Of a stretch of 64,000 bases of DNA, positions 31,865 to 43,455 are shown piece by piece. The notes under the pieces were generated by a model that was not told where the DNA came from, searched no databases, and saw only the letters and a program-made list of their open reading frames with translations. The first letter of the stretch is position 1, and every line of letters begins with the position of its first letter. Source of the DNA: Arion vulgaris (taxonomy: Eukaryota > Mollusca > Gastropoda > Stylommatophora > Arionidae); NCBI GenBank assembly GCA_020796225.1, contig CM036762.1, positions 50,942,407-51,006,406 of the forward strand, given 5' to 3'. The translations under genes and the position numbers were made by a program.

Positions 31865-32335
31865 AGCAACATGTACTACTACTTACTACCTTTGCAACTA
31901 AAACACTACTACAACTATTACTACTACTATAGCTAGTACATGTACTATTACTATTGCTATTACAAGTACTATAAATACAATTGCTACTACTACTTTTACA
32001 ACTATTGCTACTACCACTACAACTATTGCTACTACCACTACTACAACTATTGCTACTGCCACTACTAATACTATTGCTACTGCCACTACTACTATTGCTA
32101 CTTCCACTACTACTATTGCTACTACCACTACTACTATTGCTATTACCACTACTTCTATTGCTACTGCCACTACTACTATTGCTACTGCCACTACTACTAT
32201 TGCTACTACCACTACTACTATTGCTACTACCACTACTACTATTGCTACTACCACTAATACTACTATTGCTACTACAACTTCTACCACTATTGCCACTACC
32301 ACTACTAATACTACCACCACCACCACTACTACTAC
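31865..32335 (+). repeat. (ACTACTACTATTGCT)n minisatellite/trinucleotide region
   Basis: The 18-bp-like unit CTACTACTATTGCTACTGC is repeated about 15 times with variants. The frame is open on both strands only because of the repeat. Confidence 0.9.
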
Positions 32336-32357
32336 TAAATGTCTATAGTGAAGGTGA

Positions 32358-32545
32358 TCTCTGTGGCAATGTTGTTAAACAGCTTCCTTTCCGTTCTGAA
32401 GGTCGTTGGTTCAAATTCAGATCGTATCTTTCGGATCACAAGTATATTTTCTCCACCCAAATGCGTTAAAAGTATTGCTGGAGCTACGGAATTCCTACTT
32501 AGTACAGTACTTCCCGAGAATGAAGTCAATACTTCACCTTTTGAC
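32358..32545 (+). mobile_element. tRNA-derived SINE, family T3 (truncated at 3' end)
   Basis: CTGTGGCAATGTTGTTAAAC, GGTTCAAATTC, then a diverged body with AGTATTGCTGGAGCTACGG. Confidence 0.72.
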
Positions 32546-32655
32546 TATGTGAGATCTTCTTATTTCCAGTGGAGCATACAACAGCAGCTATCACTTTCTA
32601 CAAACGTCTGTTCTTTGTGTCTGTTCACAGTTCAGATGTTGACACTCCTCAGTGG

Positions 32656-33060
32656 CAAAACACGTAATCACAAAGTACTGTAGTTTTACAAATTACAAAA
32701 ACAATGACAAAATAATCTTATATGGGTATATGTTGCATGTATTCAAGTTATATATTTACTAGATTTTTCATTGTTTCTCTTCCGTTCTATTTCTAGTTTT
32801 TATGTGTTTTTTTGTGTTACATTTATTTCTTTACTCGTTTTTATTCCCAGATTTTCATTAGAAACGTTTGTATTTGGTTGTCCATTTGTTTTGTTTTAAA
32901 TTTGTCAATCCTGTTGTTCGTTTGCTTGATAAAGGCCTTGTTGGTGGTATCGCTGCTGTATTTTGTTATTGTTTTTGTAATTTGTAAAACTACAGCACTT
33001 TGTGATTACGTGTTTTGCCAATCAAATAGTTTTACTGCAGTCTCATATATATTGTGAATA
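32656..33060 (+). mobile_element. Penelope-like tail with a 50-bp inverted terminal arm
   Basis: 32,720-33,045 follows the tail of 5,640-6,000 in plus orientation (TTCCGTTCTATTTCTAG, TGCTTGATAAAGGCCTTGTT, AATTTGTAAAACTAC). At the left, 32,656-32,708 is the reverse complement of 32,964-33,016, so the copy can fold back on itself around a loop of about 255 bp. Confidence 0.75.
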
Positions 33061-33179
33061 TTTCACTCCTCAGTGCTATGATTGCAGACTATCCTTAACT
33101 TTCTTTGTCTGCCCCTGTCTCGTATCCCACTGATTTTATCGGTTGTAACGATGTGTTCTATTCATCCCTTTCCCATCAC

Positions 33180-33385
33180 ATGCCCGATAAATGTTGACTA
33201 TCTCTTAATTTGAGGAAAACCATTAGGGAAGGAGGCAGTGAGGCAAGTAGGAGAAGAGAAGACAATGTAGAAGATGGATTCATGATGTAATTGATGATTT
33301 GAGCATGATGGCTGCAGAGTCGTGACATCTGGCTTATGACAGAGGAGTCCTGAATTACTGTTAGGGTGGCAAAGCTCTGGTCAGG
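33180..33385 (+). pseudogene. LINE remnant (family L-l)
   Basis: It is a plus-strand copy of the segment seen at 59,690-59,895 (minus): AGGAGAAGAGAAGACAATG, AGATGGATTCATGATGT, ATGATGGCTGCAGAG, TGACATCTGGC. The frame is lost. Confidence 0.7.
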
Positions 33386-33404
33386 ACAAGTTATCCCAAT
33401 CATG

Positions 33405-33690
33405 TTTTACCGTACAGAGTCAGGGTAAGAGAGTTTTCTAGAACGGGTTTTTGTGGTAGCTTCATAGAGGTGTTTTCGTCGCCTCTGTTATCCAGTGGCG
33501 GCTCGTGATCATTTTCGTTGGTGAGGCCAGACATTTTTTTCTGAATAAATCATGGTTTTGGCTGCTATATTTTAATTTATAAAATAATAAATACACGTTA
33601 TACATTATTTTGGTGGGGCCCGACCCTACTGGCCCTTAATGACGAGCCGCCACTGCTGTTATCTCTTAAGCACAACGCCCTGAAAAGCGA
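33405..33690 (-). pseudogene. LINE remnant (family L-a) interrupted by a hAT MITE
   Basis: TCTAGAACGGG ... TTTCGTCGCCTCTGTTATC matches 370-433. It is broken by the MITE at 33,493-33,655 and resumes with CTGTTATCTCT. The 8-bp duplication CTGTTATC marks the insertion. Confidence 0.75.
33493..33655 (+). mobile_element. hAT MITE, family M1, inserted in a LINE
   Basis: The ends are CAGTGGCGGCTCGTGATC and TTAATGACGAGCCGCCACTG; the length is 163 bp. Perfect 8-bp duplication CTGTTATC (33,485-33,492 and 33,656-33,663). It sits in a family L-a LINE remnant. Confidence 0.95.
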
Positions 33691-33694
33691 CGTA

Positions 33695-34060
33695 ACATGC
33701 AGTAACAACAGTTTTGTATTTATATAACGCATGACAACCTCTACTATCCCAGTAATAAACAAGTAAATGACAGTTTGGATTACAAATATGAGGAGACTAG
33801 ACAGAAGAGACACTCCCTATAATTAGATCTGGTAAGTTTTCTGTGGAGTTTTCAATAATAATACCGGTCTTGTTCTGTAAAAAGGTCACGGTGTGGCGCT
33901 GTTGATCGGTTTAACAGGGAGGATATGCTATTATGATATAGTCATCATGCGTCATGTCAGCGGGCGTAGGCGATCATGTATCTCCAAAAATGTATGTCAT
34001 CGGTGATGACTATCAGTTTTTATGTTGACGTTATTCCGTCCCATAAAGCTAAACTGTCCA
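33695..34060. other. Stretch with nothing recognised
   Basis: Mixed sequence between a LINE remnant and SINE B. No feature supported. Confidence 0.4.
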
Positions 34061-34065
34061 TAATT

Positions 34066-34325
34066 TCTTCTTCTTCTTCTTCTTTGCGTTCGTTCTTTAC
34101 AACCAATTTTAATAACTCTGTGTGATATGTTTGATCTTTGCCAAGAACGTATATAAGTTGCACATTGGTTTGGTAGGCCCCTAAACGCATAGACTTCTAC
34201 ACGTTTAGGGCATGTGCATTCGATTTCACCCAAACCTCCTTAGTCGCCTCTTACGTCATGCGTGGCAGGTAACAGTGCTTCTATTCTTGACACTCCAAAT
34301 TTGGGCCACGGAAACCACTCCGGTG
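34066..34325 (-). mobile_element. SINE B
   Basis: Reversed copy from TTCTTCTTCTTCTTCTTTGC to GGCCACGGAAACCACTC. Six tail triplets. Confidence 0.9.
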
Positions 34326-34384
34326 GTAATTTATGCTCCTGTCTTCCTGCATTACATAATAATAAACAAAACTACTTAACGAAT

Positions 34385-34590
34385 TAATATGCATACTGCT
34401 CCCCAGAGACAACAATCCACTAAACAGAAGCAGAATAATATACATTAACAACAGTACACTAAACAGAAGCGGAATAATAGACACCAACAACAGGAAACAA
34501 AACAGACGAGGAATGAAGGACGTTGACAAAAGTCCACTAAACAGTAGAGAAATAAAAGACATTGACAACAGTACACTGTATTTTATGACA
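34385..34590. repeat. About 45-bp degenerate tandem repeat, 4 copies
   Basis: ACTAAACAGAAGC-GGAATAATAGACA-TNAACAACAG-type units. Confidence 0.75.
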
Positions 34591-34765
34591 CGTAGAGCAA
34601 ACTCATAAAACTCTCGGCTACCATTCTTCTGATGATATAAGCACATTAGATGTCAATAGTATTCTTCTTTTCCCAAGACAAGATAGAATAAAATGTATGA
34701 TATCCAACAAGCTAACAACTTATTAGTTACATGTAGACAACATGACAGAATGCCTGTCTTGTTAG

Positions 34766-34985
34766 GGCTCGTAAGGGGAGTTACAAATAGTAACACTGTG
34801 ACCTACAAAGCATATCGTACGAGGCGGCTAAGGTAGGGCTAGGAAGCTACCCTAGTAAATAAAAAGGGTCGCAGAAATCAGATGTTCATGGCTACTTGTA
34901 GGCGCATAACTGGCAAAACCTACAATCGCTCTTAAGCTCAGATCACAAAGAGTGGTTTCACAAGTGGTCGATCGAAGAAGACGAC
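34766..34985 (+). mobile_element. SINE A
   Basis: It has GTGACCTACAAAGCATATCG, GAGGCGGCTAAGG, CTACTTGTAGGCGCATAACT and CAAGTGGTCGATCGAAGAAG. It abuts the 35-bp array. Confidence 0.82.
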
Positions 34986-35004
34986 ACGACAGACAATGGT
35001 AGTA

Positions 35005-35600
35005 AGGCCATAAGACGAAACGTTGATTGATCATAGAGAAGGCCATCAGACGAAACGTTGATTGATCATAGAGAAGGCCATCAGACGAAACGTTGATTGA
35101 TCATAGAGAAGGCCATCAGACGAAACGTTGATTGATCATAGAGAAGGCCATCAGACGAAACGTTGATTGATCATAGAGAAGGCCATCAGACGAAACGTTG
35201 ATTGATCATAGAGAAGGCCATCAGACGAAACGTTGATTGATCATAGAGAAGGCCATCAGACGAAACGTTGATTGATCATAGAGAAGGCCATCAGACGAAA
35301 CGTTGATTGATCATAGAGAAGGCCATCAGACGAAACGTTGATTGATCATAGAGAAGGCCATCAGACGAAACGTTGATTGATCATAGAGAAGGCCATCAGA
35401 CGAAACGTTGATTGATCATAGAGAAGGCCATCAGACGAAACGTTGATTCATCATAGAGAAGGCCATCAGACGAAACGTTGATTGATCATAGAGAAGGCCA
35501 TCAGACGAAACGTTGATTGATCATAGAGAAGGCCATCAGACGAAACGTTGATTGATCATAGAGAAGGCCATCAGACGAAACGTTGATTGATCATAGAGGA
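35005..35600. repeat. 35-bp satellite array, about 16 near-identical copies
   Basis: The unit is CATAGAGAAGGCCATCAGAC, GAAACGTTGATTGAT. Only one or two substitutions occur across the array (for example 35,450), so it is young or homogenised. Confidence 0.96.
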
Positions 35601-35639
35601 AGAACAAGAAGAACAAGATGAGATATGAGAATAATTAGA

Positions 35640-38600
35640 ACAAGTTGAGAGAGAAGACAAACGTTATAGAGACAGGTTGAGAGAGAAGACACACGTTATA
35701 GAGACAGGTTGAGAGAGAAGACACACGTTATAGAGACAGGTTGAGAGAGAAGACACACGTTATAGAGACAGGTTGAGAGAGAAGACACACGTTATAGAGA
35801 CAGGTTGAGAGAGAAGACAAACGTTATAGAGACAGTTAGTTGAGAGAGAAGATAAACGTTATAGAGACAGGTTGAGAGAGAAGACAAACGTTATAGAGAC
35901 AGGTTGAGAGAGAAGATAAACGTTATAGAGACAGTTAGTTGAGAGAGAAGATAAACGTTATAGAGACAGGTTGAGAGAGAAGATAAACGTTATAGAGACA
36001 GGTTGAGAGAGAAGATAAACGTTATAGAGACAAGTTGAGATAGAAGATAAACGTTATAGAGACAGTTTGAGAGAGAAGATAAACGTTATAGAGACAGTTT
36101 GAGAGAGAAGATAAACGTTATAGAGACAGGTTGAGAGAGAAGACAAACGTTATAGAGACAGGTTGAGAGAGAAGACAAACGTTATAGAGACAGTTAGTTG
36201 AGAGAGAAGACAAACGTTATAGAGACAGGTTGAGAGAGAAGACAAACGTTATAGAGACAGGTTGAGAGAGAAGACAAACGTTATAGAGACAGGTTGAGAG
36301 AGAAGATAAACGTTATAGAGACAGTTTGAGAGAGAAGATAAACGTTATAGAGACAGTTTGAGAGAGAAGATAAACGTTATAGAGACAGTTTGAGAGAGAA
36401 GATAAACGTTATAGAGACAGTTTGAGAGAGAAGATAAACGTTATAGAGACAGTTAGTTGAGAGAGAAGATAAACGTTATAGAGACAGTTTGAGAGAGAAG
36501 ATAAACGTTATAGAGACAGTTTGAGAGAGAAGATAAACGTTATAGAGACAGTTTGAGAGAGAAGATAAACGTTATAGAGACAGTTTGAGAGAGAAGATAA
36601 ACGTTATAGAGACAGTTTGAGAGAGAAGATAAACGTTATAGAGACAGTTAGTTGAGAGAGAAGATAAACGTTACAGAGACAAGTTGAGAGAGAAGATAAA
36701 CGTTACAGAGACAAGTTGAGAGAGAAGACAAACGTTATAGAGACAGGTTGAGAGAGAAGATAAACGTTATAGAGACAGGTTGAGAGAGAAGACAAACGTT
36801 ATAGAGACAGTTAGTTGAGAGAGAAGACAAACGTTATAGAGACAGTTAGTTGAGAGAGAAGATAAACGTTATAGAGACAGGTTGAGAGAGAAGATAAACG
36901 TTATAGAGACAGGTTGAGAGAGAAGATAAACGTTATAGAGACAGGTTGAGAGAGAAGATAAACGTTATAGAGACAGGTTGAGAGAGAAGACAAACGTTAT
37001 AGAGACAGGTTGAGAGAGAAGATTAACGTTATAGAGACAGGTTGAGAGAGAAGATAAACGTTATAGAGACAGGTTGAGAGAGAAGACAAACGTTATAGAG
37101 ACAGTTAGTTGAGAGAGAAGACAAACGTTATAGAGACAGGTTGAGAGAGAAGACACACGTTATAGAGACAGTTAGTTGAGAGAGAAGACAAACGTTATAG
37201 AGACAGGTTGAGAGAGAAGACAAACGTTATAGAGACAGTTAGTAGAGAGAGAAGACAAACGTTATAGAGACAGTTAGTTGAGAGAGAAGACAAACGTTAT
37301 AGAGACAGTTAGTTGAGAGAGAAGACAAACGTTATAGAGACAGTTAGTTGAGAGAGAAGACAAACGTTATAGAGACAGGTTGAGAGAGAAGACACGCGTT
37401 ATAGAGACAGGTTGAGAGAGAAGACAAACGTTATAGAGACAGGTTGAGAGAGAAGACAAACGTTATAGAGACAGGTTGGGAGAGAAGATAAACGTTATAG
37501 AGACAGGTTGAGAGAGAAGACACACGTTATAGAGACAGGTTGAGAGAGAAGACAAACGTTATAGAGACAGTTAGTTGAGAGAGAAGACAAACGTTATAGA
37601 GACAGGTTGAGAGAGAAGACAAACGTTATAGAGACAGGTTGAGAGAGAAGATAAACGTTATAGAGACAGGTTGAGAGAGAAGATAAACGTTATAGAGACA
37701 GGTTGAGAGAGAAGATAAACGTTATAGAGACAGGTTGAGAGAGAAGACAAACGTTATAGAGACAGGTTGAGAGAGAAGACAAACGTTATAGAGACAGGTT
37801 GAGAGAGAAGACAAACGTTATAGAGACAGGTTGAGAGAGAAGACAAACGTTATTGAGACAGGTTGAGAGAGAAGACAAACGTTATAGAGACAGTTTGAGA
37901 GAGAAGACACACGTTATAGAAACAGGTTGAGAGAGAAGACACACGTTATAGAGACAGGTTGAGAGAGAAGACACACGTTATAGAGACAGGTTGAGAGAGA
38001 AGACACACGTTATAGAGACAGGTTTAGATAGAAGACAAACGTTATTGAGACAGGTTGAGATAGAAGACAAACGTTATAGAGACAGGTTGCAGGTTGAGAG
38101 AGAAGATAAACGTTATAGAGATAGTTAGTTGAGATAGAAGACAAACGTTATAGAGACAGTTAGTTGAGAGAGAAGACACACGTTATAGAGATAGTTAGTT
38201 GAGAGAGAAGACAAACGTTATAGAAACAGTTAGTTGAGAGAGAAGACAAACGTTATATAGACAGGTTGAGATAGAAGACAAACGTTATAGAGATAGTTAG
38301 TTGAGAGAGAAGACAAACGTTATAGAGATAGTTAGTTGAGAGAGAAGATAAACGTTATAGAGATAGTTAGTTGAGAGAGAAGATAAACGTTATAGAGATA
38401 GTTAGTTGAGATAGAAGACAAACGTTATAGAGATAGTTAGTTGAGAGAGAAGACAAACGTTATAGAGATAGTTAGTTGAGAGAGAAGACAAACGTTATAG
38501 AAATAGTTAGTGGAGAGAGAAGACAAACGTTATATAGACAGGTTGAGATAGAAGACAAACGTTATAGAGATAGTTAGTTGAGAGAGAAGACAAACGTTAT

Positions 38601-39948
38601 AGAAATAGTTAGTGGAGAGAGAAGACAAACGTTATAGAGATAGTTAGTTGAGAGAGAAGACAAACGTTATAGAGATAGTTAGTTGAGAGAGAAGACAAAC
38701 GTTATAGAGACAGTTAGTTGAGAGAGAAGACAAACGTTATAGAGACAGGTTGAGAGAGAAGACACACGTTATAGAGACAGTTAGTTGAGAGAGAAGATAA
38801 ACGTTATAGAGACAGGTTGAGATAGAAGACAAACGTTATAGAGACAGGTTGAGATAGAAGACAAACGTTATAGAGACAGTTAGTTGAGATAGAAGACAAA
38901 CGTTATAGAGACAGTTAGTTGAGAGAGAAGATAAACGTTATAGAGACAGTTAGTTGAGATAGAAGACAAACGTTATAGAGATAATTAGTTGAGATAGAAG
39001 ACAAACGTTATAGAGACAGTTAGTTGAGAGAGAAGACACACGTTATAGAGATAGTTAGTTGAGAGAGAAGACAAACGTTATAGAGACAGTTAGTTGAGAG
39101 AGAAGACAAACGTTATATAGACAGGTTGAGATAGAAGACAAACGTTATAGAGATAGTTAGTTGAGAGAGAAGACAAACGTTATAGAGATAGTTAGTTGAG
39201 AGAGAAGATAAACGTTATAGAGATAGTTAGTTGAGAGAGAAGATAAACGTTATAGAGATAGTTAGTTGAGATAGAAGACAAACGTTATAGAGATAGTTAG
39301 TTGAGAGAGAAGACAAACGTTATAGAAATAGTTAGTTGAGAGAGAAGACAAACGTTATAGAGATAGTTAGTTGAGAGAGAAGACAAACGTTATAGAGATA
39401 GTTAGTTGAGAGAGAAGACAAACGTTATAGAGACAGTTAGTTGAGAGAGAAGACAAACGTTATAGAGACAGGTTGAGAGAGAAGACAAACGTTATAGAGA
39501 CAGTTAGTTGAGAGAGAAGATAAACGTTATAGAGACAGGTTGAGATAGAAGACAAACGTTATAGAGACAGGTTGAGATAGAAGACAAACGTTATAGAGAC
39601 AGTTAGTTGAGATAGAAGACAAACGTTATAGAGACAGTTAGTTGAGAGAGAAGATAAACGTTATAGAGACAGTTAGTTGAGAGAGAAGATAAACGTTATA
39701 GAGACAGGTTGAGATAGAAGACAAACGTTATAGAGACAGGTTGACATAGAAGACAAACGTTATAGAGATAGTTAGTTGAGAGAGAAGACAAACGTTATAG
39801 AGACAGTTGAGAGAGAAGACAAACGTTATAGAGACAGTTAGTTGAGAGAGAAGACAAACGTATAGAGACAGTTAGTTGAGAGAGAAGACAAACGTTTAGA
39901 GACAGGTTGAGAGAAGACAAACGTATAGAGACAGGTTGAGAGAGAATG
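35640..39948. repeat. 32/36-bp satellite array, roughly 125 copies
   Basis: The unit is GTTGAGAGAGAAGACAAACG, TTATAGAGACAG (32 bp), or 36 bp when GTTAGTTGAG replaces GGTTGAG. Common point variants (AGATAAACG, ACACACG, GAGATAG, GAGATAGTT) cluster in blocks, and longer blocks recur (the rare TATATAGACAGG unit at 38,250, 38,530 and 39,113), suggesting higher-order duplication. Confidence 0.96.
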
Positions 39949-40221
39949 TTAATATATCAAAGTAGTCTATAACGTAGAGTTGAGTCAGTGAGAGAAATAA
40001 ATAATGAGATAATAGTCACGACATTTACCACTTATCTATAGACTGCTCACTTTAAGTGAATAATTTCCCCAGTACCAGTTCACACATCCCATGAGTCAGC
40101 TACTCGCTAGATCACATCACATTAGAGAGAGTGAACGAAGGCAAGAAAAAATATAATTTACTGTAACAATTGTACGATTTTTTCGGTAATAAACCGTGTA
40201 GGTATGGATAACTTTGCATCC

Positions 40222-40276
40222 ACAACGCCTTCATTAACACGACACTTTCATTAACACAACGCCTTCATTAACACGT
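40222..40276. repeat. 17-bp repeat, 3 copies (unexpanded locus)
   Basis: ACGCCTTCATTAACACG, ACACTTTCATTAACACA and ACGCCTTCATTAACACG, between GCATCCACA and TTATGGCTCAATC, the same borders as the large array. Confidence 0.95.
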
Positions 40277-40341
40277 TATGGCTCAATCTTCTCTCTTCAA
40301 TTCTCAAGCTGCTCGTCGCTTCACGGCAATAAGGTTTAAAG

Positions 40342-41167
40342 CAGTGTTTCCTAACCTATTTTGTGCCATGCCCCACCAAAGCCTTTAAAAATGTGTATGC
40401 CCCTCTAATATAACATATACAATAAATTTTAATTTCCCAAAACAGGAATTGTTCACTTGTTCTCTGAAGAAACTTAAATGATAGGTTTTAGGAAGAAATC
40501 ACTAGGAAATTGTTGAGGAAACAAAGAAAGTAAATTTTCAAAACATATAATGGAGAACTGAAATTCAAGTACGAAATAATTTTAATGACAGATTGTCTAT
40601 ATTATTTTAATTATTAGTAATTATTTATTATTTACATTTAGTGAGATCCTTGCGCTTGATACACAGAGATTTTATGTTAGGTTCCAATTTAGTAAGCTTC
40701 AGTCTCAAGTCTCCTCGTTGTGTTACATCCAGCCGATTTCTTATTTTTAGCAGCAAATCAGTTATTGCAATAAATCCACATTCACCTAAATATGAAGATG
40801 GAAACGGTAATAACAGTTTTCGTGCACATTTGGTTGAATTTGGATATTTGATTTCTGTTTCCTCACAAAGCCGTTTACCACATTACCGTTTAAAAAATAT
40901 CACTCGAACATGCTTTCCGCTTTCAACTCTTTGTTAAAAGGAGGTAGAAATGTACCTAAATATAAGTACTTTCCATTTATTGAAAATTTTTATAACTCCA
41001 GTAAAGTGATTGTGAAGCACCATTCGTTTTTGTCAACAGACATCCAAAAGTCGATATATCAGTTTTGCAACATCATGAACATTAGTTAACTATAAATGAG
41101 TCCATTGCCCCCCTAAACGATGAAAGTGCACCCCTGTGGGGCGTGCGCCCCACGTTAGGAAACAGGG
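40342..41167 (-). mobile_element. hAT (ZBED-like) element, internally deleted, copy 1
   Basis: The ends are CAGTGTTTCCTAACCT and CACGTTAGGAAACAGGG; the flanks are GTTTAAAG (40,334-40,341) and GTCTAAAG (41,168-41,175), an 8-bp duplication with one mismatch. About 826 bp. It keeps part of the C-terminal dimerisation domain of a hAT transposase on the minus strand (see 40,641-40,937). It lies in the left unit of the tandem duplication. Confidence 0.88.
40641..40937 (-). pseudogene. hAT transposase C-terminal (hATC) remnant, copy 1
   Basis: On the minus strand a frame reads KCARKLLLPFPSSYLGECGF, IAITDLLLKIRNRLDVTQRG and DLRLKLTKLEPNIKSLC. FPSSYL.E.GFS.....L..KRNRL....RGDLRL.L is the hATC signature of ZBED/Buster-type transposases. 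The DNA-binding and DDE parts are gone. Confidence 0.85.
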
Positions 41168-41189
41168 GTCTAAAGGGTCTATAGTGGAA

Positions 41190-41410
41190 GGATTTACTTC
41201 ATTCCACTAGGTTTTATCCCATATGACTCAGTCCCTGTCTGCAGAAATGGCACGACACATGCGGAGTATTGCACAAAGCACGAGCTCCGTAGCTTTGGCA
41301 TCAATCCTAGAGGTCTATGAAAAAATGCATACGCGAACAGAACGATACGGTCCGGATTCGTACCCATGACCTTCGACTCGCAAATGCAAGGGTTTAACCA
41401 GAGAGATCCC
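41190..41410 (-). mobile_element. tRNA-derived SINE, family T3, left unit
   Basis: The minus strand has a B-box region (ATGGGTACGAATCCGGACC), AGGATTGATGCCAAAGCTAC and GGACTGAGTCATATGGGATA. It directly follows the hAT element. Confidence 0.85.
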
Positions 41411-41504
41411 CGAGCGTAAATAGGACACCATGGCGCCCGCTGACTTTGGATAGCGCTGGTCTAAAATCTAGCATCTATAGTGTAACCGCCCGTAGAGTTT
41501 GGTA

Positions 41505-42130
41505 GCCTAGTTCAGAGCCAACTATAAACTTATGGGCCTTCGGACTCAGGTAAGAATTATGGGAAATCAGACCACAACTACACCACGTGACCTCGCATTC
41601 CAGTATTGTGTATATAGACGAATTCATTTTAAAATCAACATAAAATGCTAAATCGAAGTTATATTATGCAGCAAGTTAAGTTTAACAATAAGGATATCAA
41701 TATTATGTATCACCCGAGTGGTTACTGGGCCCAAATTTGGGGTGTAAAGAATATAACCACTGTTACCTGCCATGTCGTAAGAGGCGACTAAGGAGGTTTG
41801 GCTGAAATCGAATGCATGTGTCCTAAACTTGTAGAAGTCCATGCGTTTAGGGGCCTACCAAACCAATGTGCAACGTATACACGTTCTTGGCAAAGATCAA
41901 ACATATCACAAAGAGTGATTAAAATTGGTCGTAAAGAACGAACGCAAAGAAGAAGAAGAAGAAGAATATTATGAATATTTTTCACCAATAAATAACAGTA
42001 GACTCACAGAATTGAGTAAAATTGCAAAAAAAGTGTGCAGTGTTCTATCAAACATCTGTAATTTCCAACCCCTTTTTCTGATCTAAGTCAGGTATCCCTC
42101 GGTCAGTTGTCTGGCCTAATTATCTAGATC
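41505..42130 (+). repeat. Dispersed repeat U, copy 1 (with SINE B)
   Basis: AGAGCCAACTATAAACTTAT, ACCACGTGACCTCGCATTCC and CACCAATAAATAACAGTAGA are shared by four places here. Identity unknown. Confidence 0.85.
41708..41964 (+). mobile_element. SINE B, in left unit of the duplication
   Basis: 257 bp, flanked by AATATTATG (41,699-41,707 and 41,965-41,973). The uninterrupted target is present at 55,570-55,578. Confidence 0.95.
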
Positions 42131-42527
42131 TGGCCAGTGGGGGCTAGTTGTTGGTTTTTTTTTTGGCCAGATACTTGTCATTCGCCAGAACAAATGTTTT
42201 AGATTATATCTTATCAGCCCGTTTCTTTACCCACTGTTAGTTGGTTTTTTTTAATAGTTTATCACTGAATGATGTCTCTGACGACCGCACAAGTTCTCTC
42301 TGTTCCTCATATATGAGACTGGCATGCGACATGTAGTTTTACATTCACTAAGTCTGTGCATCAGTTACAGAAGCTTATATCTTTATATCTATCTGACATT
42401 CTAGCTTCGCCCTTTTCTTCTTCTTCTTCCAACGTTTTCAGACATCGATTTGTATACTTCTAAAGTAGTTAGTGATCAACGTGAGTCCATGTACAACTCC
42501 ATATAGCTTGTATTGGATAGCCAAGCT

Positions 42528-43171
42528 GAGATAGAAGACAAACGTTATAGAGATAGTTAGTTGAGAGAGAAGACAAACGTTATAGAAATAGTTAGTTGAG
42601 AGAGAAGACAAACGTTATAGAGATAGTTAGTTGAGAGAGAAGACAAACGTTATAGAGATAGTTAGTTGAGAGAGAAGACAAACGTTATAGAGACAGTTAA
42701 TTGAGAGAGAAGACAAACGTTATAGAGACAGGTTGAGAGAGAAGACAAACGTTATAGAGACAGTTAGTTGAGAGAGAAGATAAACGTTATAGAGACAGGT
42801 TGAGATAGAAGACAAACGTTATAGAGACAGTTAGTTGAGATAGAAGACAAACGTTATAGAGACAGTTAGTTGAGAGAGAAGATAAACGTTATAGAGACAG
42901 TTAGTTGAGAGAGAAGATAAACGTTATAGAGACAGGTTGAGATAGAAGACAAACGTTATAGAGACAGGTTGAGATAGAAGACAAACGTTATAGAGATAGT
43001 TAGTTGAGAGAGAAGACAAACGTTATAGAGACAGTTGAGAGAGAAGACAAACGTTATAGAGACAGTTAGTTGAGAGAGAAGACAAACGTATAGAGACAGT
43101 TAGTTGAGAGAGAAGACAAACGTTTAGAGACAGGTTGAGAGAAGACAAACGTATAGAGACAGGTTGAGAGA
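42528..43171. repeat. 32/36-bp satellite, second block (duplicated end of the array)
   Basis: About 19 units follow the order of 39,268-39,948 unit by unit, with one 32-bp unit fewer. Confidence 0.95.
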
Positions 43172-43455
43172 GAATGTTAATATATCAAAGTAGTCTATAA
43201 CGTAGAGTTGAGTCAGTGAGAGAAATAAATAATGAGATAATAGTCACGACATTTACCACTTATCTATAGACTGCTCACTTTAAGTGAATAATTTCCCCAG
43301 TACCAGTTCACACATCCCATGAGTCAGCTACTCGCTAGATCACATCACATTAGAGAGAGTGAACGAAGGCAAGAAAAAAGATAATTTACTGTAACAATTG
43401 TAGGATTTTTTCGGTAATAAACCGTGTAGGTATGGATAACTTTGCATCCACAACG

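Larger units (their letters stand above)
39268..42527 (+). repeat. Tandem segmental duplication, left unit
   Basis: It contains, in order: the end of the 32/36-bp satellite, a unique part (39,949-40,225), three copies of a 17-bp repeat, a hAT element, a T3 SINE, dispersed repeat U with SINE B, and a right flank ending AGCCAAGCT. 42,528-47,383 repeats this order. Confidence 0.95.

Noticed and set aside
35005..39948. CRISPR-like array
   Set aside because: The repeats are head to tail without unique spacers, no cas genes are present, and the context is animal nuclear DNA.
40641..40937. 98-codon plus-strand frame, duplicated at 45,495
   Set aside because: The minus strand of the same bases carries the hATC signature, so the plus frame is a shadow.
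42140..42200. Another hAT MITE (GGCCAGTGGGGGCTAGTTGT)
   Set aside because: It resembles the M1 start, but no matching right end or 8-bp duplication could be found, and the duplicate at 46,998 is the same.
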